A DNA stretch of 64,000 nucleotides from Methylovirgula sp. 4M-Z18 (GTDB taxonomy: Bacteria > Pseudomonadota > Alphaproteobacteria > Rhizobiales > Beijerinckiaceae): positions 3,076,874 to 3,140,873 of the forward strand of contig NZ_CP149574.1 of the NCBI RefSeq assembly GCF_037890675.1, in the 5' to 3' direction. The notes below the pieces were generated by a model. That model saw nothing but the letters and a program-made list of their open reading frames with translations, searched no databases and was not told the DNA's origin. Positions within the stretch are counted from its first letter, which is position 1. Each line of letters begins with the position of its first letter. The position numbers were made by a program, and so were the translations under genes. This document shows positions 24,651 through 34,634 of the stretch, piece after piece.

Positions 24651-26036
24651 CTAGCCGGCAATGCCATCCAAAATCCGTACCCAGCTCCGCGTGCCTTTGT
24701 GGAACGACTTCAGCTCGTATTTCTCGTTCGGCGAATGAATGCGGTCGTCCGCCAGGCCGAAACCGACCATCAGCGCATCCATGTTCAACTCGCGCTTGAA
24801 GCTGCCGACGATCGGGATCGAACCGCCCATCGCCATCAGGATCGGTTCCTTGCCCCATTCGGCATTCAGTGCGACGCGCGCGATGCGGATGGGCTCGGAG
24901 TTGAAGGGCAATTGCAGCGCGGGGCTTGCGCCATGCGGTATGAATTCGACCTTGCAATCGGCGGGCAGCTGCGCGCGAACGAAGTTTTGAAATGCCGCAA
25001 CGATCTTGTCCGGATTCTGCCGGCCGACCAAACGGAAGGAGATCTTGGCGCTGGCCTCCGCCGGCAGCACGGTCTTGAACCCCTCACCCGTATAGCCGCC
25101 CGTAATGCCGTTGACCTCGCAGGTCGGGCGGGCCCAGATCTGCTCGAGCACGGAGCGGTCCTTCTCGCCGGCCGGGACCGACAGGCCGACCTTGCCGAGG
25201 AACTCCTGCTCGCTGAACGGCAGGCTCGCCCATTGCGACTTCATCTCGTCCGGCAAGTCCTCGACGCCGTCGTAGAAGCCGGGCAGCGTGATGCGGCCGT
25301 TCTCGTCATGCAGCGCGGCGATGATTTTCGCCAGCACGCGTGCGGGATTGATGGCGGCGCCGCCGAACATGCCCGAGTGCAAATCGCGATCGGCGCCGCG
25401 AATGATCACTTCCTGCCCGACGAGACCGCGCAGCATGGTGGTGATCGCCGGATTGTCGGGCCCTGGCATGCCGGTGTCGCACACCATCATCAGGTCGGCT
25501 TTGAGCTCGGCCTTATTCTCCTCCAGAAACGCCTCCAGCGAGGGCGAACCGGATTCCTCTTCCCCCTCGAACAGAATGGAGACGTCGCACGGAAGCGAGC
25601 CTTTCGTCTCGGCATACGCGCGGCATGCTTCGACGAAGGTCATGAGCTGGCCCTTGTCGTCCGAGGCGCCGCGCGCGGTGATTTGCTTGCCGGTTGGCGC
25701 ATCGACGAGTTGCGGCTCGAACGGCGGGGTTTGCCACAGGTTCAACGGATCGACCGGCTGCACGTCGTAATGGCCGTAAAACAGCACATGCGGCACGTCG
25801 CGGCGCTTGGACTTGGCATGGGCGACAACCATGGGATGCCCCGGGGTCGGACGGACGGATGCCTCAAAACCGAGCCCGGTGAGCTCTCGCACCAGCCAGT
25901 CCGCGGCCTTTTGGCAGTCATCCTTGTAAGCTGGATCAGTGGAAATGGAGGGAATGCGGATCAGATCAAAAAGGCGGTCGAGGGCGGAATCCAGATTGGT
26001 GTCGACTTTTGCAAGAACTTCGTTGAGCGTGGTCAT
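24651..26036 (-). CDS. M20 family dipeptidase
   Basis: 461 residues. Two-zinc peptidase of the M20 family with all ligands visible: GHYDVQP, GASDDKGQ, EGEEESGSP, VCDTG and the last His in DRIHSPNEKYEL. A dimerisation domain is inserted in the middle, with DLHSGMFGG. It should cleave cytosolic dipeptides or related amides. GGAAG precedes the ATG. Divergent from the DUF2267-like gene. Confidence 0.92.
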   Translation of the reverse strand: MTTLNEVLAKVDTNLDSALDRLFDLIRIPSISTDPAYKDDCQKAADWLVRELTGLGFEASVRPTPGHPMVVAHAKSKRRDVPHVLFYGHYDVQPVDPLNLWQTPPFEPQLVDAPTGKQITARGASDDKGQLMTFVEACRAYAETKGSLPCDVSILFEGEEESGSPSLEAFLEENKAELKADLMMVCDTGMPGPDNPAITTMLRGLVGQEVIIRGADRDLHSGMFGGAAINPARVLAKIIAALHDENGRITLPGFYDGVEDLPDEMKSQWASLPFSEQEFLGKVGLSVPAGEKDRSVLEQIWARPTCEVNGITGGYTGEGFKTVLPAEASAKISFRLVGRQNPDKIVAAFQNFVRAQLPADCKVEFIPHGASPALQLPFNSEPIRIARVALNAEWGKEPILMAMGGSIPIVGSFKRELNMDALMVGFGLADDRIHSPNEKYELKSFHKGTRSWVRILDGIAG

Positions 26037-26145
26037 CGGTCTTCCTTCTGCTGCCCGGCGATTCAGGTTCTGAGGTTCGGTCCTGGGTACAAAATTCTGC
26101 TGGAACTGTCTTGCATTTATGCGACCGTCGGGTCAGATTGGCTAT

Positions 26146-26163
26146 TAGTTTATTTGTAAACTA
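26146..26163. promoter_or_regulatory. AT-rich inverted repeat before the DUF2267-like gene
   Basis: TAGTTTA (26146-26152) pairs with TAAACTA (26157-26163) around TTTG, three bases before the GGGAG ribosome site. It may be an operator over the promoter or a leader hairpin affecting translation. Confidence 0.45.
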
Positions 26164-26173
26164 TTGGGAGTGC

Positions 26174-26530
26174 ATGATGGAGGAACTCGTTCAGCGCCTG
26201 AGCGCAGCGGCCGGGATCGACCAGGAAACGGCTGCAAAAGCCGCAGGCCTGGTATTCGGTTTCCTGCAGAAGGAAGGCCCCGCCGACGAGGTCAATGCGG
26301 TCTTCGGCAAGCTGCCGGGCGCCCAGGACCTGATCGCCAAGGCGGGCGGCGGCGACGACGGCGGCATGGGCCTGATGGGCCTGGCCGGCCAGCTCACCGA
26401 AGCCGGAATCGGCATGGGCGACATGACCACGGTCGGCAAGGAGATTTTTGCCTTCGTGCGCGAGAAGGTGGGCGAAGACGAAGTCGGCGCTATCGTCGGG
26501 GCGATTCCCGGTCTGAGCCAATTCGTCTGA
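26174..26530 (+). CDS. small DUF2267-like protein
   Basis: 118 residues, mostly helical, with EELVQRLSAAAGIDQETAA at the N-terminus, a glycine-rich middle (AGGGDDGGMGLMGLAG) and FVREKVGEDEVGAIVGAIPG at the end. The repeated short helices fit DUF2267-type proteins of unknown function. GGGAG is 3 bases from ATG 26174 and 6 from ATG 26177, so the second ATG may be the real start. The EVE-domain gene follows 57 bases later on the same strand. Confidence 0.65.
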   Translation: MMEELVQRLSAAAGIDQETAAKAAGLVFGFLQKEGPADEVNAVFGKLPGAQDLIAKAGGGDDGGMGLMGLAGQLTEAGIGMGDMTTVGKEIFAFVREKVGEDEVGAIVGAIPGLSQFV

Positions 26531-26586
26531 TCCTGACAACTCCTGACAATTGGGGCGCTTAAGATCGCGGTCGAAAGGATTGATCC

Positions 26587-27087
26587 ATGACCCGCGATCT
26601 TTTTGGCTCCTGCCCCACTCCGCAACAGCATTGGATCGCGGTGGCCAGCGCCGACCACGTCGCGCGCGGCCGGGAGCAAGGCTTCATGCAGGTCTGTCAC
26701 GGCAAGGCCGCGCCCTTGCGGCGCATCCGAGCGGGTGACGGCATCGTTTATTATGCGCCGGTGCAGCGCTTCGGTGGCCACGATTGCGGCCAATCCTTTG
26801 TCGCCATTGGTAATGCCGCCGATGATCTCGTTTACCAGACCGACATGGGCGGCGGCTTCCTGCCCTGGCGGCGCGGCGTGATGTGGCTGGCGAGCCAGCC
26901 GGCGGCCATCCGCCCCCTGCTCGACCGGCTTGAGTTCACGCGTGGACAAAAATCCTGGGGATATGCCTTCCGCTTCGGCCTGCTGCAGGTTTCGGCGCAT
27001 GACATGGGGCTGATCGTCGAGGCGATGCATGTCGGGGCTGCGGACCTCTTTTCACCTGGCGCAGGCCGTGCCAAAACCGTTCGATGA
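26587..27087 (+). CDS. EVE domain protein
   Basis: 166 residues. The EVE domain starts at [11 protein letters not shown] and includes [39 protein letters not shown] and [12 protein letters not shown] domains share the PUA/YTH fold and bind modified bases in RNA or DNA; several are fused to restriction or other defence enzymes. Here it stands alone, and its stop overlaps the mutA ATG (ATGA at 27084-27087), implying translational coupling to a metabolic gene. AAGGA precedes the ATG at a slightly long spacing. Confidence 0.85.
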   Translation: MTRDLFGSCPTPQQHWIAVASADHVARGREQGFMQVCHGKAAPLRRIRAGDGIVYYAPVQRFGGHDCGQSFVAIGNAADDLVYQTDMGGGFLPWRRGVMWLASQPAAIRPLLDRLEFTRGQKSWGYAFRFGLLQVSAHDMGLIVEAMHVGAADLFSPGAGRAKTVR

Positions 27088-28856
27088 CCGAGACTTTTCC
27101 CACCGCCGCCCACGCAGAATGGATGAAACGCGCCGAAGCCGCCCTGAAAGGCGCTGGGCTGGAGCGGCTGACATCCGTGACGCTGGACGGGCTGAAGATC
27201 GCGCCGCTTTATCCGCATCAGGCCGCCGGCCCACGCGCGCTCAAGGCCAAGGCGGGGGCGTGGGTGGTCGCGCAAAAGATCGACCATCCCGATCTCGCGC
27301 AGGCCAACACGCAAATTCTGGAAGATCTGGAAAACGGCGCCAACGGGCTGGTCCTGGCCTTTCGCGGCGCGCCGGCCGCCGGCGCCTTCGGGTTGGATGT
27401 CGCCAGCGCCGCCGACTTTGCCACCCTTTTGCGCAACGTCCTCCTCGATCTCATCGCGGTCCGTTTCGATGCCGGCAAGAACGCCGCATCCCTCGCCCGC
27501 CTCTTCGCCGAATACGCCAAGACGCACGAACTCGATGCCTCGCGCCTGTCGATCGATTTTGCGCTGGATCCGCTGCTCGGCGATGCCGATGCGCTGATCG
27601 CAGCCGCCACCAAATTGCAGGCACAAGGCTTCGGCGGACCCTTTTTCATCGCCGACGGCCGCCATTGGCATGAAGCCGGCGCGAGCGAAGCGCAGGAGCT
27701 CGCACTGACCTTGAGCGCCGCCCTCGCGACGCTGCGTCAGCTTGAGAAGGCCGGCTGGCCGCTCGAAGCGGCTGCGGCGCAGATTTCTTTCGTGCTCGCG
27801 GCCGACGCCAGCGAATTCCTCACCCTGGCGAAATGCCGGGCGCTGCGCCACCTGTGGGCGCGAGTCGAAGAGGCCTGCGGACTGACGCCGGCGCCGCTCC
27901 GGCTGCATGCGGAGACCGCCTGGCGCATGCTCACCAAACGCGATCCTTGGGTGAATATCCTGCGCGGCACGATCGCGTCCTTCTCCGCCGGGCTCGGAGG
28001 CGCCGATACGATGACCGTCCTGCCCTTCACCACGGCGCTGGGTCTTGCCGATCCCTTCGCCCGCCGGATCGCGCGGAACACGCAGACAATCCTGCTCTGC
28101 GAATCCAACCTCGGATGGGTAAACGATCCGGCCGCTGGCGCCGGCGGGTTTGAATCCCTGACGGCGAACCTGACCGAAAAAGCGTGGGCGATCTTTCAGG
28201 CGACCGAACAGCAAGGCGGGCTTTTCGCGGCGCTGGCCGCCCAAGGCCCGCAAAAGGCCATCCGCACCGTTGCGGCCGAACGCGACAAGCGCATCGCCAG
28301 ACGGCTCATTCCGATCACCGGTTCGAGCGAATTCGCCGATCTCGAGGAAACGCCTGTGACCGTGCTGCAACCGGGCGAAGCGGTGCGCGAAGGCTTGCCC
28401 GGCCTCGCACCGCATCGCGATGCGGAAGCGTTCGAACAGGTGCGCGCGCGCGCCGACGCGATCCTCGCTCAGAGCGGTCAACGGCCGCGCGTGTTTCTCG
28501 CCAATCTCGGCCCGCTTGCGGCTTTCACCGCTCGCGCCACCTTCGCCAAAAACTTCTTTGCGGCTGGCGGAATCGAGGCTTTCGGCAATGATGGCTTTAC
28601 GACGCAGGAGGCTCTGGCCCAGGCATTTCGCGAGTCCGGCTGCACAATCGCCTGCTTGTGCTCTTCCGATTCTGTCTATGCCGAGCAGGCGCTCGCGGCC
28701 GCCAAGGCACTCATCGCGGCCGGAGCCGAGTCGCTTTATCTCGCCGGCAAGCCCGGTGCTCTCGCCGACGGCTTGGCACAAGCCGGTGTGACCGACTATA
28801 TTTTTGCGGGCTGCAATGCCATCGAGGTTTTGCAACGCCTGCTCGCCGGCGCATAG
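27084..28856 (+). CDS. mutA: methylmalonyl-CoA mutase small (beta) subunit
   Basis: 590 residues. It resembles the catalytic subunit but lacks the cobalamin-binding DxHxxG; the equivalent place reads [20 protein letters not shown]. The small subunit supports the large one in the heterodimeric enzyme that interconverts methylmalonyl-CoA and succinyl-CoA. It overlaps the EVE gene upstream. Its 3' end overlaps the convergent DUF817 gene by 61 bases, and the large subunit gene begins about 1 kb further on. Confidence 0.93.
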   Translation: MTETFPTAAHAEWMKRAEAALKGAGLERLTSVTLDGLKIAPLYPHQAAGPRALKAKAGAWVVAQKIDHPDLAQANTQILEDLENGANGLVLAFRGAPAAGAFGLDVASAADFATLLRNVLLDLIAVRFDAGKNAASLARLFAEYAKTHELDASRLSIDFALDPLLGDADALIAAATKLQAQGFGGPFFIADGRHWHEAGASEAQELALTLSAALATLRQLEKAGWPLEAAAAQISFVLAADASEFLTLAKCRALRHLWARVEEACGLTPAPLRLHAETAWRMLTKRDPWVNILRGTIASFSAGLGGADTMTVLPFTTALGLADPFARRIARNTQTILLCESNLGWVNDPAAGAGGFESLTANLTEKAWAIFQATEQQGGLFAALAAQGPQKAIRTVAAERDKRIARRLIPITGSSEFADLEETPVTVLQPGEAVREGLPGLAPHRDAEAFEQVRARADAILAQSGQRPRVFLANLGPLAAFTARATFAKNFFAAGGIEAFGNDGFTTQEALAQAFRESGCTIACLCSSDSVYAEQALAAAKALIAAGAESLYLAGKPGALADGLAQAGVTDYIFAGCNAIEVLQRLLAGA

Positions 28857-29725
28857 GGTATCGGCCTGTTCACCAGCGTCACCATCGCATAGCTGATGAT
28901 GAGCAACAGATACCACGATCCGAGCTTGCCGAAGCCGACCATTGACCACGCCACAGATTGGCTCGGATAAGTCCAAGTCCTGGTCAATGTGCCGATGTTC
29001 TCGGCCAGCCAAAGAAAGAACGCATTGCAAAAACACGCTGTCACAAGCGGCATTTTGCGATGCGCGCGCCAGACCCGGAAATGAATCCACGAGCGGCGGA
29101 AAATCAGCGCGGCGGCGATGAAGAGGACGACACGCATGTCGCCAATGGAACGAAGCGTGAAGAAATTCAGATAAATGCCCGCGGCAAGAAGGTAGACTTG
29201 CCAGAGCGGCGGGTGCCCTGTGAAGCGAAAGTCGCAGACGCGCCAGACCCGCGTAATATAACTGCCCACCGACGCATACATGAAACCGCTGAACAGCGGC
29301 ACGCCGCCGATATGCAAGAGACTCGGTTCGGGATAGATCCATGAACCGACCGCGGTTTTGTAGATTTCCATCGCCGTGCCGACGATATGGAACAAAGCAA
29401 TCACCTTCGCTTCGTCCCATGTTTCCAGCTTCCAGCGCAGCATGGCTACCTGAAGCGCAATGGCCGCAAGGGTGAGAAAATCATACCGCGCCAGACATGC
29501 GCCTTTCGGATAGAACCAGGCTGTTGCAATCAGAAGCGCAACCATGGCGCCGCCGAACAGGCACGCCCAAGCCTGCAAAATGCTGAAGCGCATAAATTCG
29601 TAAAACGCCGAAGCCGCCGCACTACGTTCGGCCCGCGCCTCAAGCGCCGCGATAAAACCGGCAGACTGAACTCTCCGTCCATCTGCCGCCGGCTCGCGCA
29701 ATTGCCCCAGTGCCACATTCGTCAT
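28796..29725 (-). CDS. DUF817 family integral membrane protein
   Basis: 309 residues with about eight predicted helices (for example [23 protein letters not shown]-type segment [17 protein letters not shown], and [15 protein letters not shown] near the C-terminus). [19 protein letters not shown] and [13 protein letters not shown] are the conserved family stretches. No function is known. ATG 29725 is preferred to the longer frame, which would run into the large mutase subunit's leader. It sits antisense between the two mutase genes. Confidence 0.85.
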   Translation of the reverse strand: MTNVALGQLREPAADGRRVQSAGFIAALEARAERSAAASAFYEFMRFSILQAWACLFGGAMVALLIATAWFYPKGACLARYDFLTLAAIALQVAMLRWKLETWDEAKVIALFHIVGTAMEIYKTAVGSWIYPEPSLLHIGGVPLFSGFMYASVGSYITRVWRVCDFRFTGHPPLWQVYLLAAGIYLNFFTLRSIGDMRVVLFIAAALIFRRSWIHFRVWRAHRKMPLVTACFCNAFFLWLAENIGTLTRTWTYPSQSVAWSMVGFGKLGSWYLLLIISYAMVTLVNRPIPYAPASRRCKTSMALQPAKI

Positions 29726-29885
29726 CACGCGCCCTTTCCGCTTGCGGCAGCAGAGTGTCGAGCGAAAAGGCGCGCGGCGTGGCATGAATGTTGCGCGCAT
29801 GTGCAAAAACGCGGCAAAAATCCAGGATGCGCGGCCCTGCACTTCCGTTTATAGTGCGGAATATCGTGTTGACGGTGGAGCGACT

Positions 29886-32042
29886 GTGAGCCGTATTCCC
29901 AACTTCTCCGAGATTGACTTCCGCCCCGCAGCAGCCGGCGATGCGACCGCCGCGACAGCGCCATGGATGACGCCCGAGGGCATTGCGGTCAAACCGATCT
30001 ACACAGAAGCGGATCTTGCGAATTTGAGCTTCGTCGACGGCTATCCGGGCGTCGCGCCTTATGTGCGCGGCCCCTATCCGACGATGTATGTCAACCAGCC
30101 TTGGACGATCCGGCAATATGCCGGCTTCTCGACGGCGGAAGATTCCAACGCCTTCTATCGCCGCAATCTCGCCGCCGGCCAGAAGGGTCTCTCCATCGCC
30201 TTCGATCTGGCGACCCACCGCGGCTATGATTCCGATCATCCGCGCGTCGCCGGCGATGTCGGCATGGCGGGCGTCGCGATCGATTCCATCCTCGATATGC
30301 GCACGCTGTTCTCCGGCATTCCGCTCGATCAGATGAGCGTGTCGATGACCATGAACGGCGCGGTCCTGCCCGTGCTCGCGCTCTATATCGTTGCGGCCGA
30401 GGAGCAAGGCGTCCAACAGGCGCAATTGTCGGGCACGATCCAGAACGACATTCTCAAAGAATTCATGGTGCGCAACACCTATATCTATCCGCCGCAGGAT
30501 TCGATGCGCATCATCGGCGATATTTTCGCCTATACGTCGGCGCATATGCCGAAATTCAATTCCATTTCCATCTCTGGCTATCACATGCAGGAGGCCGGCG
30601 CGACACAGGATCTGGAACTCGCCTATACTTTGGCGGACGGCAAGGAATATATCCGCGCCGGCCTTGCCGCCGGCCTCAGCATCGATCAATTCGCGCCGCG
30701 CCTGTCGTTCTTCTGGGCGATCGGCATGAATTTCTTCATGGAGGTCGCCAAGTTGCGTGCAGCGCGGCTGCTGTGGACCGATATCGTCAGCGCCTTCCTG
30801 CCGAAATCGGAAAAGAGCCTGCCGCTGCGCACCCATTCGCAGACCTCAGGCTGGTCGCTCACGGCCCAGGACGTCTTCAACAATGTCATGCGCACGCAAA
30901 TCGAGGCCATGGCTGCGACACAGGGACATACGCAAAGCCTGCACACCAACGCGCTCGACGAGGCGCTGGCGCTGCCGACCGATTTTTCTGCCCGTATCGC
31001 GCGCAACACCCAGCTCTTCCTGCAGCAGGAGAGCGGCACGTGCCAGATCATCGATCCATGGGGCGGGTCCTATTATGTCGAGCGGCTGACGGCGGAGCTT
31101 GCGGCCAAGGCGCGCGCGCATATGGACGAGATCGAGGCGCTCGACGGCATGGCCAAAGCGATCGACGCAGGCATTCCGAAATTGCGGATCGAAGAAGCGG
31201 CGGCCAAGACCCAGGCGCGTATCGATTCCGGCCGGCAGGTCGTGGTCGGCGTCAATATGTTCAAGCCGCAAGCGGAAACGCCGATCGAGGTGCGCACCGT
31301 CGACAATTCCGCCGTGCGGGCGCGGCAAATCGAGAAGCTGCAGCGCCTGCGCCAAGAGCGCGATGAAAACGCGACGCAACAGGCGCTCGATGCGCTGACG
31401 ACCGGCGCGACATCCGGCGGCAACCTGCTCGATCTGTCCATTCAAGCGGCGCGCGCCAAGGCGACGGTCGGCGAGATTTCGGCCGCGCTGGAGAAGGTTT
31501 TCGGCCGCCATCGCGCCGATATTCGCGCCATTTCCGGCGTGTACAAGGCAGAGGCCGGTGGCGAGGCGGACGATGTCGCACGTGTGATGCAGATGACCGC
31601 CGCGTTCCGCGAAAACGAGGGCCGCCGCCCGCATATCCTGGTGGCGAAGGTCGGCCAGGACGGGCACGATCGCGGCCAGAAGGTGATCGCCTCCGCCTTC
31701 GCCGATTTCGGTTTCGATGTCGATATCGGACCGTTGTTCGCAACGCCCCAGGAGGCCGCGCAGCAAGCCATCGAACGCGACGTCCATGTCGTCGGCGTCT
31801 CCTCCCTTGCGGCGGGCCATTTGACCCTGGTGCCGGAGTTGAAAAAGGCGCTCGAAGCGGGCGGGCGGTCCGATATCATGATCGTGGTCGGCGGCGTCAT
31901 CCCGCCGCAGGATTTCGATTCCCTTTATGCCGCAGGCGCTGCCGAGATTTTCCCACCCGGCACGGTGGTCGCTGACGCAGCGACGCGGCTGCTGGAAGAT
32001 TTGAACGAGCGCCTGGGTTATCAGCAGAAGGCGGCACGGTAG
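29886..32042 (+). CDS. mutB: methylmalonyl-CoA mutase large (alpha) subunit
   Basis: 718 residues, the usual length. The N-terminal barrel includes the CoA and substrate regions ([39 protein letters not shown]). The C-terminal cobalamin domain has [16 protein letters not shown], whose His is the lower axial ligand of B12. GTG 29886 follows GGAG by 5 bases and gives the family N-terminus [12 protein letters not shown]. The reaction links propionyl-CoA breakdown or the ethylmalonyl-CoA route to succinyl-CoA. Cobalt uptake genes occur at the start of the window. Confidence 0.95.
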   Translation: MSRIPNFSEIDFRPAAAGDATAATAPWMTPEGIAVKPIYTEADLANLSFVDGYPGVAPYVRGPYPTMYVNQPWTIRQYAGFSTAEDSNAFYRRNLAAGQKGLSIAFDLATHRGYDSDHPRVAGDVGMAGVAIDSILDMRTLFSGIPLDQMSVSMTMNGAVLPVLALYIVAAEEQGVQQAQLSGTIQNDILKEFMVRNTYIYPPQDSMRIIGDIFAYTSAHMPKFNSISISGYHMQEAGATQDLELAYTLADGKEYIRAGLAAGLSIDQFAPRLSFFWAIGMNFFMEVAKLRAARLLWTDIVSAFLPKSEKSLPLRTHSQTSGWSLTAQDVFNNVMRTQIEAMAATQGHTQSLHTNALDEALALPTDFSARIARNTQLFLQQESGTCQIIDPWGGSYYVERLTAELAAKARAHMDEIEALDGMAKAIDAGIPKLRIEEAAAKTQARIDSGRQVVVGVNMFKPQAETPIEVRTVDNSAVRARQIEKLQRLRQERDENATQQALDALTTGATSGGNLLDLSIQAARAKATVGEISAALEKVFGRHRADIRAISGVYKAEAGGEADDVARVMQMTAAFRENEGRRPHILVAKVGQDGHDRGQKVIASAFADFGFDVDIGPLFATPQEAAQQAIERDVHVVGVSSLAAGHLTLVPELKKALEAGGRSDIMIVVGGVIPPQDFDSLYAAGAAEIFPPGTVVADAATRLLEDLNERLGYQQKAAR

Positions 32043-32093
32043 GAGGCGATCCCTTCTCTCGCAGCGAAGTCGGTTGCTGCACGCGCACCTCCC

Positions 32094-32227
32094 CGTCATT
32101 GCGAGGAGCGTAGCGACGAAGCAATCCATCCCCCTACGATGCAGGTGTTTCCGCCGCCAGGCCGTTCCGGCGAGGGCAAAACAATTCAGATTGGGGGATG
32201 GATTGCTTCGCTTCGCTCGCAATGACG
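32094..32227. repeat. dispersed repeat with inverted ends (family C, copy 2)
   Basis: 134 bases bounded by CGTCATTGCGAGGAGCG and CGCTCGCAATGACG. The inner ends, GACGAAGCAATCCATCCCC and GGGGATGGATTGCTTCG, also pair, giving about 40-base arms. The centre differs from copy 1. It follows the mutB stop by 51 bases and could help end its transcript. Confidence 0.88.
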
Positions 32228-32269
32228 GCGTAGTAGACGATTCAGTTGCGCGAATAAATCATGCCGCCC

Positions 32270-33520
32270 TCACAACGTCGGCACATCCGATTGCTGCTGC
32301 GCCGGTTGTGCGGCGGTCGGCTGCGCGGCAGGCGTCTGCGCCGGTTGCGCGGCGGCCGGTTGCGCGGCGGGCACCGGTTGTTGGTCGATCGGTCCCGACT
32401 CCTTGCCGTCGCCGTCGAGCACCGCCATGGATTGTTGGCTCTGCGCGCCCGGTGTGGCGAGCTGCGCGCCGATCTGCCTCAGCACGGCGGGCGTATCGGC
32501 GTAAGCGCCGTGATGGATAAACCCATCCGCCGCGTCGGTGAGGTCGTAGACGCGCACGCCCATCTTGGACATTTCGTCGCGCACACCCGGATTGTTAAGG
32601 TCGAGCGCGCCGACCCGCGCACGCGAGCCGGCCAGGGCCGAAGACAGCGAGAGTGCGCGGTCGTTGCTAGCCGTGAACACCGAGACATGCGCATTCTGCC
32701 CAATCCGCACCATTTGTCCCTTGAACACTTCGAGGTCGATATCGGGCGCTGCCAGCATCACCTCGCCCAAATGGCCGCCCAGATCGCCATGCCCAGCAAT
32801 GGCATTCTGGCGCAGCGCTTCCATCGCGAGCCAGGTTCCCATCGAATGGGCCAACACATGCACGCGGCCAACACCAGGGGTCTGCGCGATCGTCCAGAGC
32901 AGTTTTTCCAGCGCATCGCGCGAGGCGGTCGCCCGCTCCTTGTCCGATCCATAAGCGAGCAGCCCCGAGCCAGACGGCCACGTGAACAGCACGGGCACGC
33001 CGCCGAAGCGGCCATCGGTCACAAGCTGCACCGCGCGATAGCGCGCTTCGTCGAGCCCGGTGTTGAAGCCATGGACGAACACCAGCACGTCGCGGTTCGT
33101 GCCGACGCGGCCCGAGATGTTGGTGGCCAATTCGTTCTGGAATTCCTCAGTGTCCAACGTATGGCGCCGGACCATCGCGAAATCCGACGCCGGATTGTCG
33201 GCGCCAAACGTCGCGCGCTCGATCACGCCGGCATGGTGGTTGGGCGGCACAGAGATCATCGCCAGCGAAAAATTCATGTCGCCTTCGGCGAGATTTTGAT
33301 TGGCGGCAGCGCCCTTCTCGCCCTTGCGGGTCGAGGCGACGAACAATGGCACCTCGTCGGATTGCGCGCGCGGCCCGGACGCAAACAGCGCCGTGGACCC
33401 GGTGAAGCTGCCAAGCTGCGATGAATCGCAGCCGCTCAAACCAAGCGCCGTGCCTGCCACGGCCAACATCACACCAAGCGCTCTGCCGCGCACCCCCACC
33501 GCCACCATCGTCGCCACCAT
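32270..33520 (-). CDS. alpha/beta hydrolase lipoprotein (DUF900-like)
   Basis: 416 residues. A lipoprotein signal ends in the lipobox LGLSGC (Cys31), so the protein is anchored to a membrane outside the cytoplasm. The hydrolase domain (about 55-330) has VLVFVHGFNTGLDEARYR and the nucleophile motif LAHSMGTWLAMEAL. The last 50 residues are a low-complexity Ala/Gln/Pro tail of repeated AAQPA-type units, perhaps a wall-spanning linker. The substrate is unknown. ATG 33508 is an alternative start. Confidence 0.83.
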   Translation of the reverse strand: MVATMVAVGVRGRALGVMLAVAGTALGLSGCDSSQLGSFTGSTALFASGPRAQSDEVPLFVASTRKGEKGAAANQNLAEGDMNFSLAMISVPPNHHAGVIERATFGADNPASDFAMVRRHTLDTEEFQNELATNISGRVGTNRDVLVFVHGFNTGLDEARYRAVQLVTDGRFGGVPVLFTWPSGSGLLAYGSDKERATASRDALEKLLWTIAQTPGVGRVHVLAHSMGTWLAMEALRQNAIAGHGDLGGHLGEVMLAAPDIDLEVFKGQMVRIGQNAHVSVFTASNDRALSLSSALAGSRARVGALDLNNPGVRDEMSKMGVRVYDLTDAADGFIHHGAYADTPAVLRQIGAQLATPGAQSQQSMAVLDGDGKESGPIDQQPVPAAQPAAAQPAQTPAAQPTAAQPAQQQSDVPTL

Positions 33521-33652
33521 CTCAAAACCCTACGGATTACGCCCCGAAGGGTCGCGCTTCATGCCGGACAAAATTGTCGAGAACTTGGCGAAAAACCACA
33601 AATTCCGTCGTCTGCCGCCATGGTGTCGGGTAATTCAAGGGGCAGAGTCTCC

Positions 33653-33703
33653 AGAGCATTTTCCAGAAAAGTTGTTCGACTTTTCGATTAAGAAAATGCG
33701 ACT
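33653..33703. repeat. Rhizobiales-type GAGCATTTTCC repeat, copy 1
   Basis: Begins AGAGCATTTTCC and ends AAGAAAATGCGAC, with an internal GAAAAGT/ACTTTTC pairing. This is a dispersed intergenic element familiar from Rhizobiales genomes. It lies upstream of the EamA gene. Confidence 0.7.
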
Positions 33704-33715
33704 AGACAAAAAATT

Positions 33716-33753
33716 AGAGCATTTTCCGATTCTGAAAGAACGGAAAATGCTCT
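33716..33753. repeat. GAGCATTTTCC inverted repeat, copy 2
   Basis: AGAGCATTTTCC (33716-33727) pairs perfectly with GGAAAATGCTCT (33742-33753). It follows copy 1 by 12 bases and ends 23 bases before the EamA start codon, so it lies inside that gene's likely leader. Confidence 0.8.
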
Positions 33754-33776
33754 AAGCAACCGAAAATTAACCTTCC

Positions 33777-34634
33777 ATGAAGCTCGCCAGCCAACGCCCT
33801 TTCCTTCTTGCCGTGCTCGGAATCGGGTGCCTGTGCATCATGGACATGCTGATCAAGCTGATGTCGGCGCAATATGGCACGATGCAAATCGCGTTCATGC
33901 GCTATGTCTTCGGGTCGATCGGCACGGTTGGTCTCTTGGCCTGGCGCCGCCCGCCCTGGCCCTCGCGCCAGGCCATGCGCTCGAACGCGCTGCGCTCGAT
34001 CATCGTGGTGGTCACGGCGACGACATTCTTCTACGCCTTGAGCGCGCTGCCGCTGGCCGAGACCGTGACGCTCTCCTTCCTCGCGCCGCTGTTCATCGCG
34101 CTGCTGAGCAATTTCTTTCTCGGCGAGCGGCTCGACCACCGGATTCTCATCGCCCTCGTCATTGGCTTTTTGGGCATGCTGGTGATCGTCGGCGGCAGTC
34201 TCGGCGGCAAAAGCTACGAAGGTCCCGCGCTGTTCGGCGCGCTTGCGGCGCTGGTCTCGGCCTTCTCCTATGCCGCCAGCATGGTGGCTTTGCGCGACCG
34301 GGCGACGAAGGACGCCATCGAAACCATCCTTTTTTTTCAGAACACCGGGCCGGCAATTATGTTGGCCATACCGGCGCTTTACACGTGGACGCCGATCACC
34401 TGGCCAGCCTTCGGCTTGTTCCTGATCCTTGGCGTCCTCGGCTTGTCCGGCAACACCATGCTCGGCCTGGCCTATGCGCGCGCCGAAGCCGCGCGGCTTG
34501 CCTCGCTCGAATATACATCGTTGCTCTGGGCCTCGACACTCGGCTTCCTGGTGTTCCACGAAGTGCCGTCGCTCATGACCGTGGCCGGCGCGGCGCTCAT
34601 CATCTTCGGCGCGATGATCACGAGCCGCCGGTGA
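33777..34634 (+). CDS. EamA-family (DMT) transporter
   Basis: 285 residues with ten predicted helices in two EamA repeats (about 10-145 and 155-283). Each repeat ends with the typical AETVTLSFLAPLFIALLSNF and ARLASLEYTSLLWA segments. Such carriers export amino acids or other small metabolites; the substrate is not predictable. The 3' end overlaps the convergent asparaginase gene by 17 bases. Confidence 0.87.
   Translation: MKLASQRPFLLAVLGIGCLCIMDMLIKLMSAQYGTMQIAFMRYVFGSIGTVGLLAWRRPPWPSRQAMRSNALRSIIVVVTATTFFYALSALPLAETVTLSFLAPLFIALLSNFFLGERLDHRILIALVIGFLGMLVIVGGSLGGKSYEGPALFGALAALVSAFSYAASMVALRDRATKDAIETILFFQNTGPAIMLAIPALYTWTPITWPAFGLFLILGVLGLSGNTMLGLAYARAEAARLASLEYTSLLWASTLGFLVFHEVPSLMTVAGAALIIFGAMITSRR

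Noticed and set aside
26832-29420. 862-residue minus-strand open frame across mutA and the DUF817 gene
   Set aside because: It is the antisense mirror of mutA, and near its 5' end runs out of frame through the DUF817 gene. No family features are seen.
32270-32420. CRISPR-like or tandem DNA repeat
   Set aside because: The periodic sequence is explained by the Ala/Gln/Pro-rich tail of the lipoprotein; no spacers are present.
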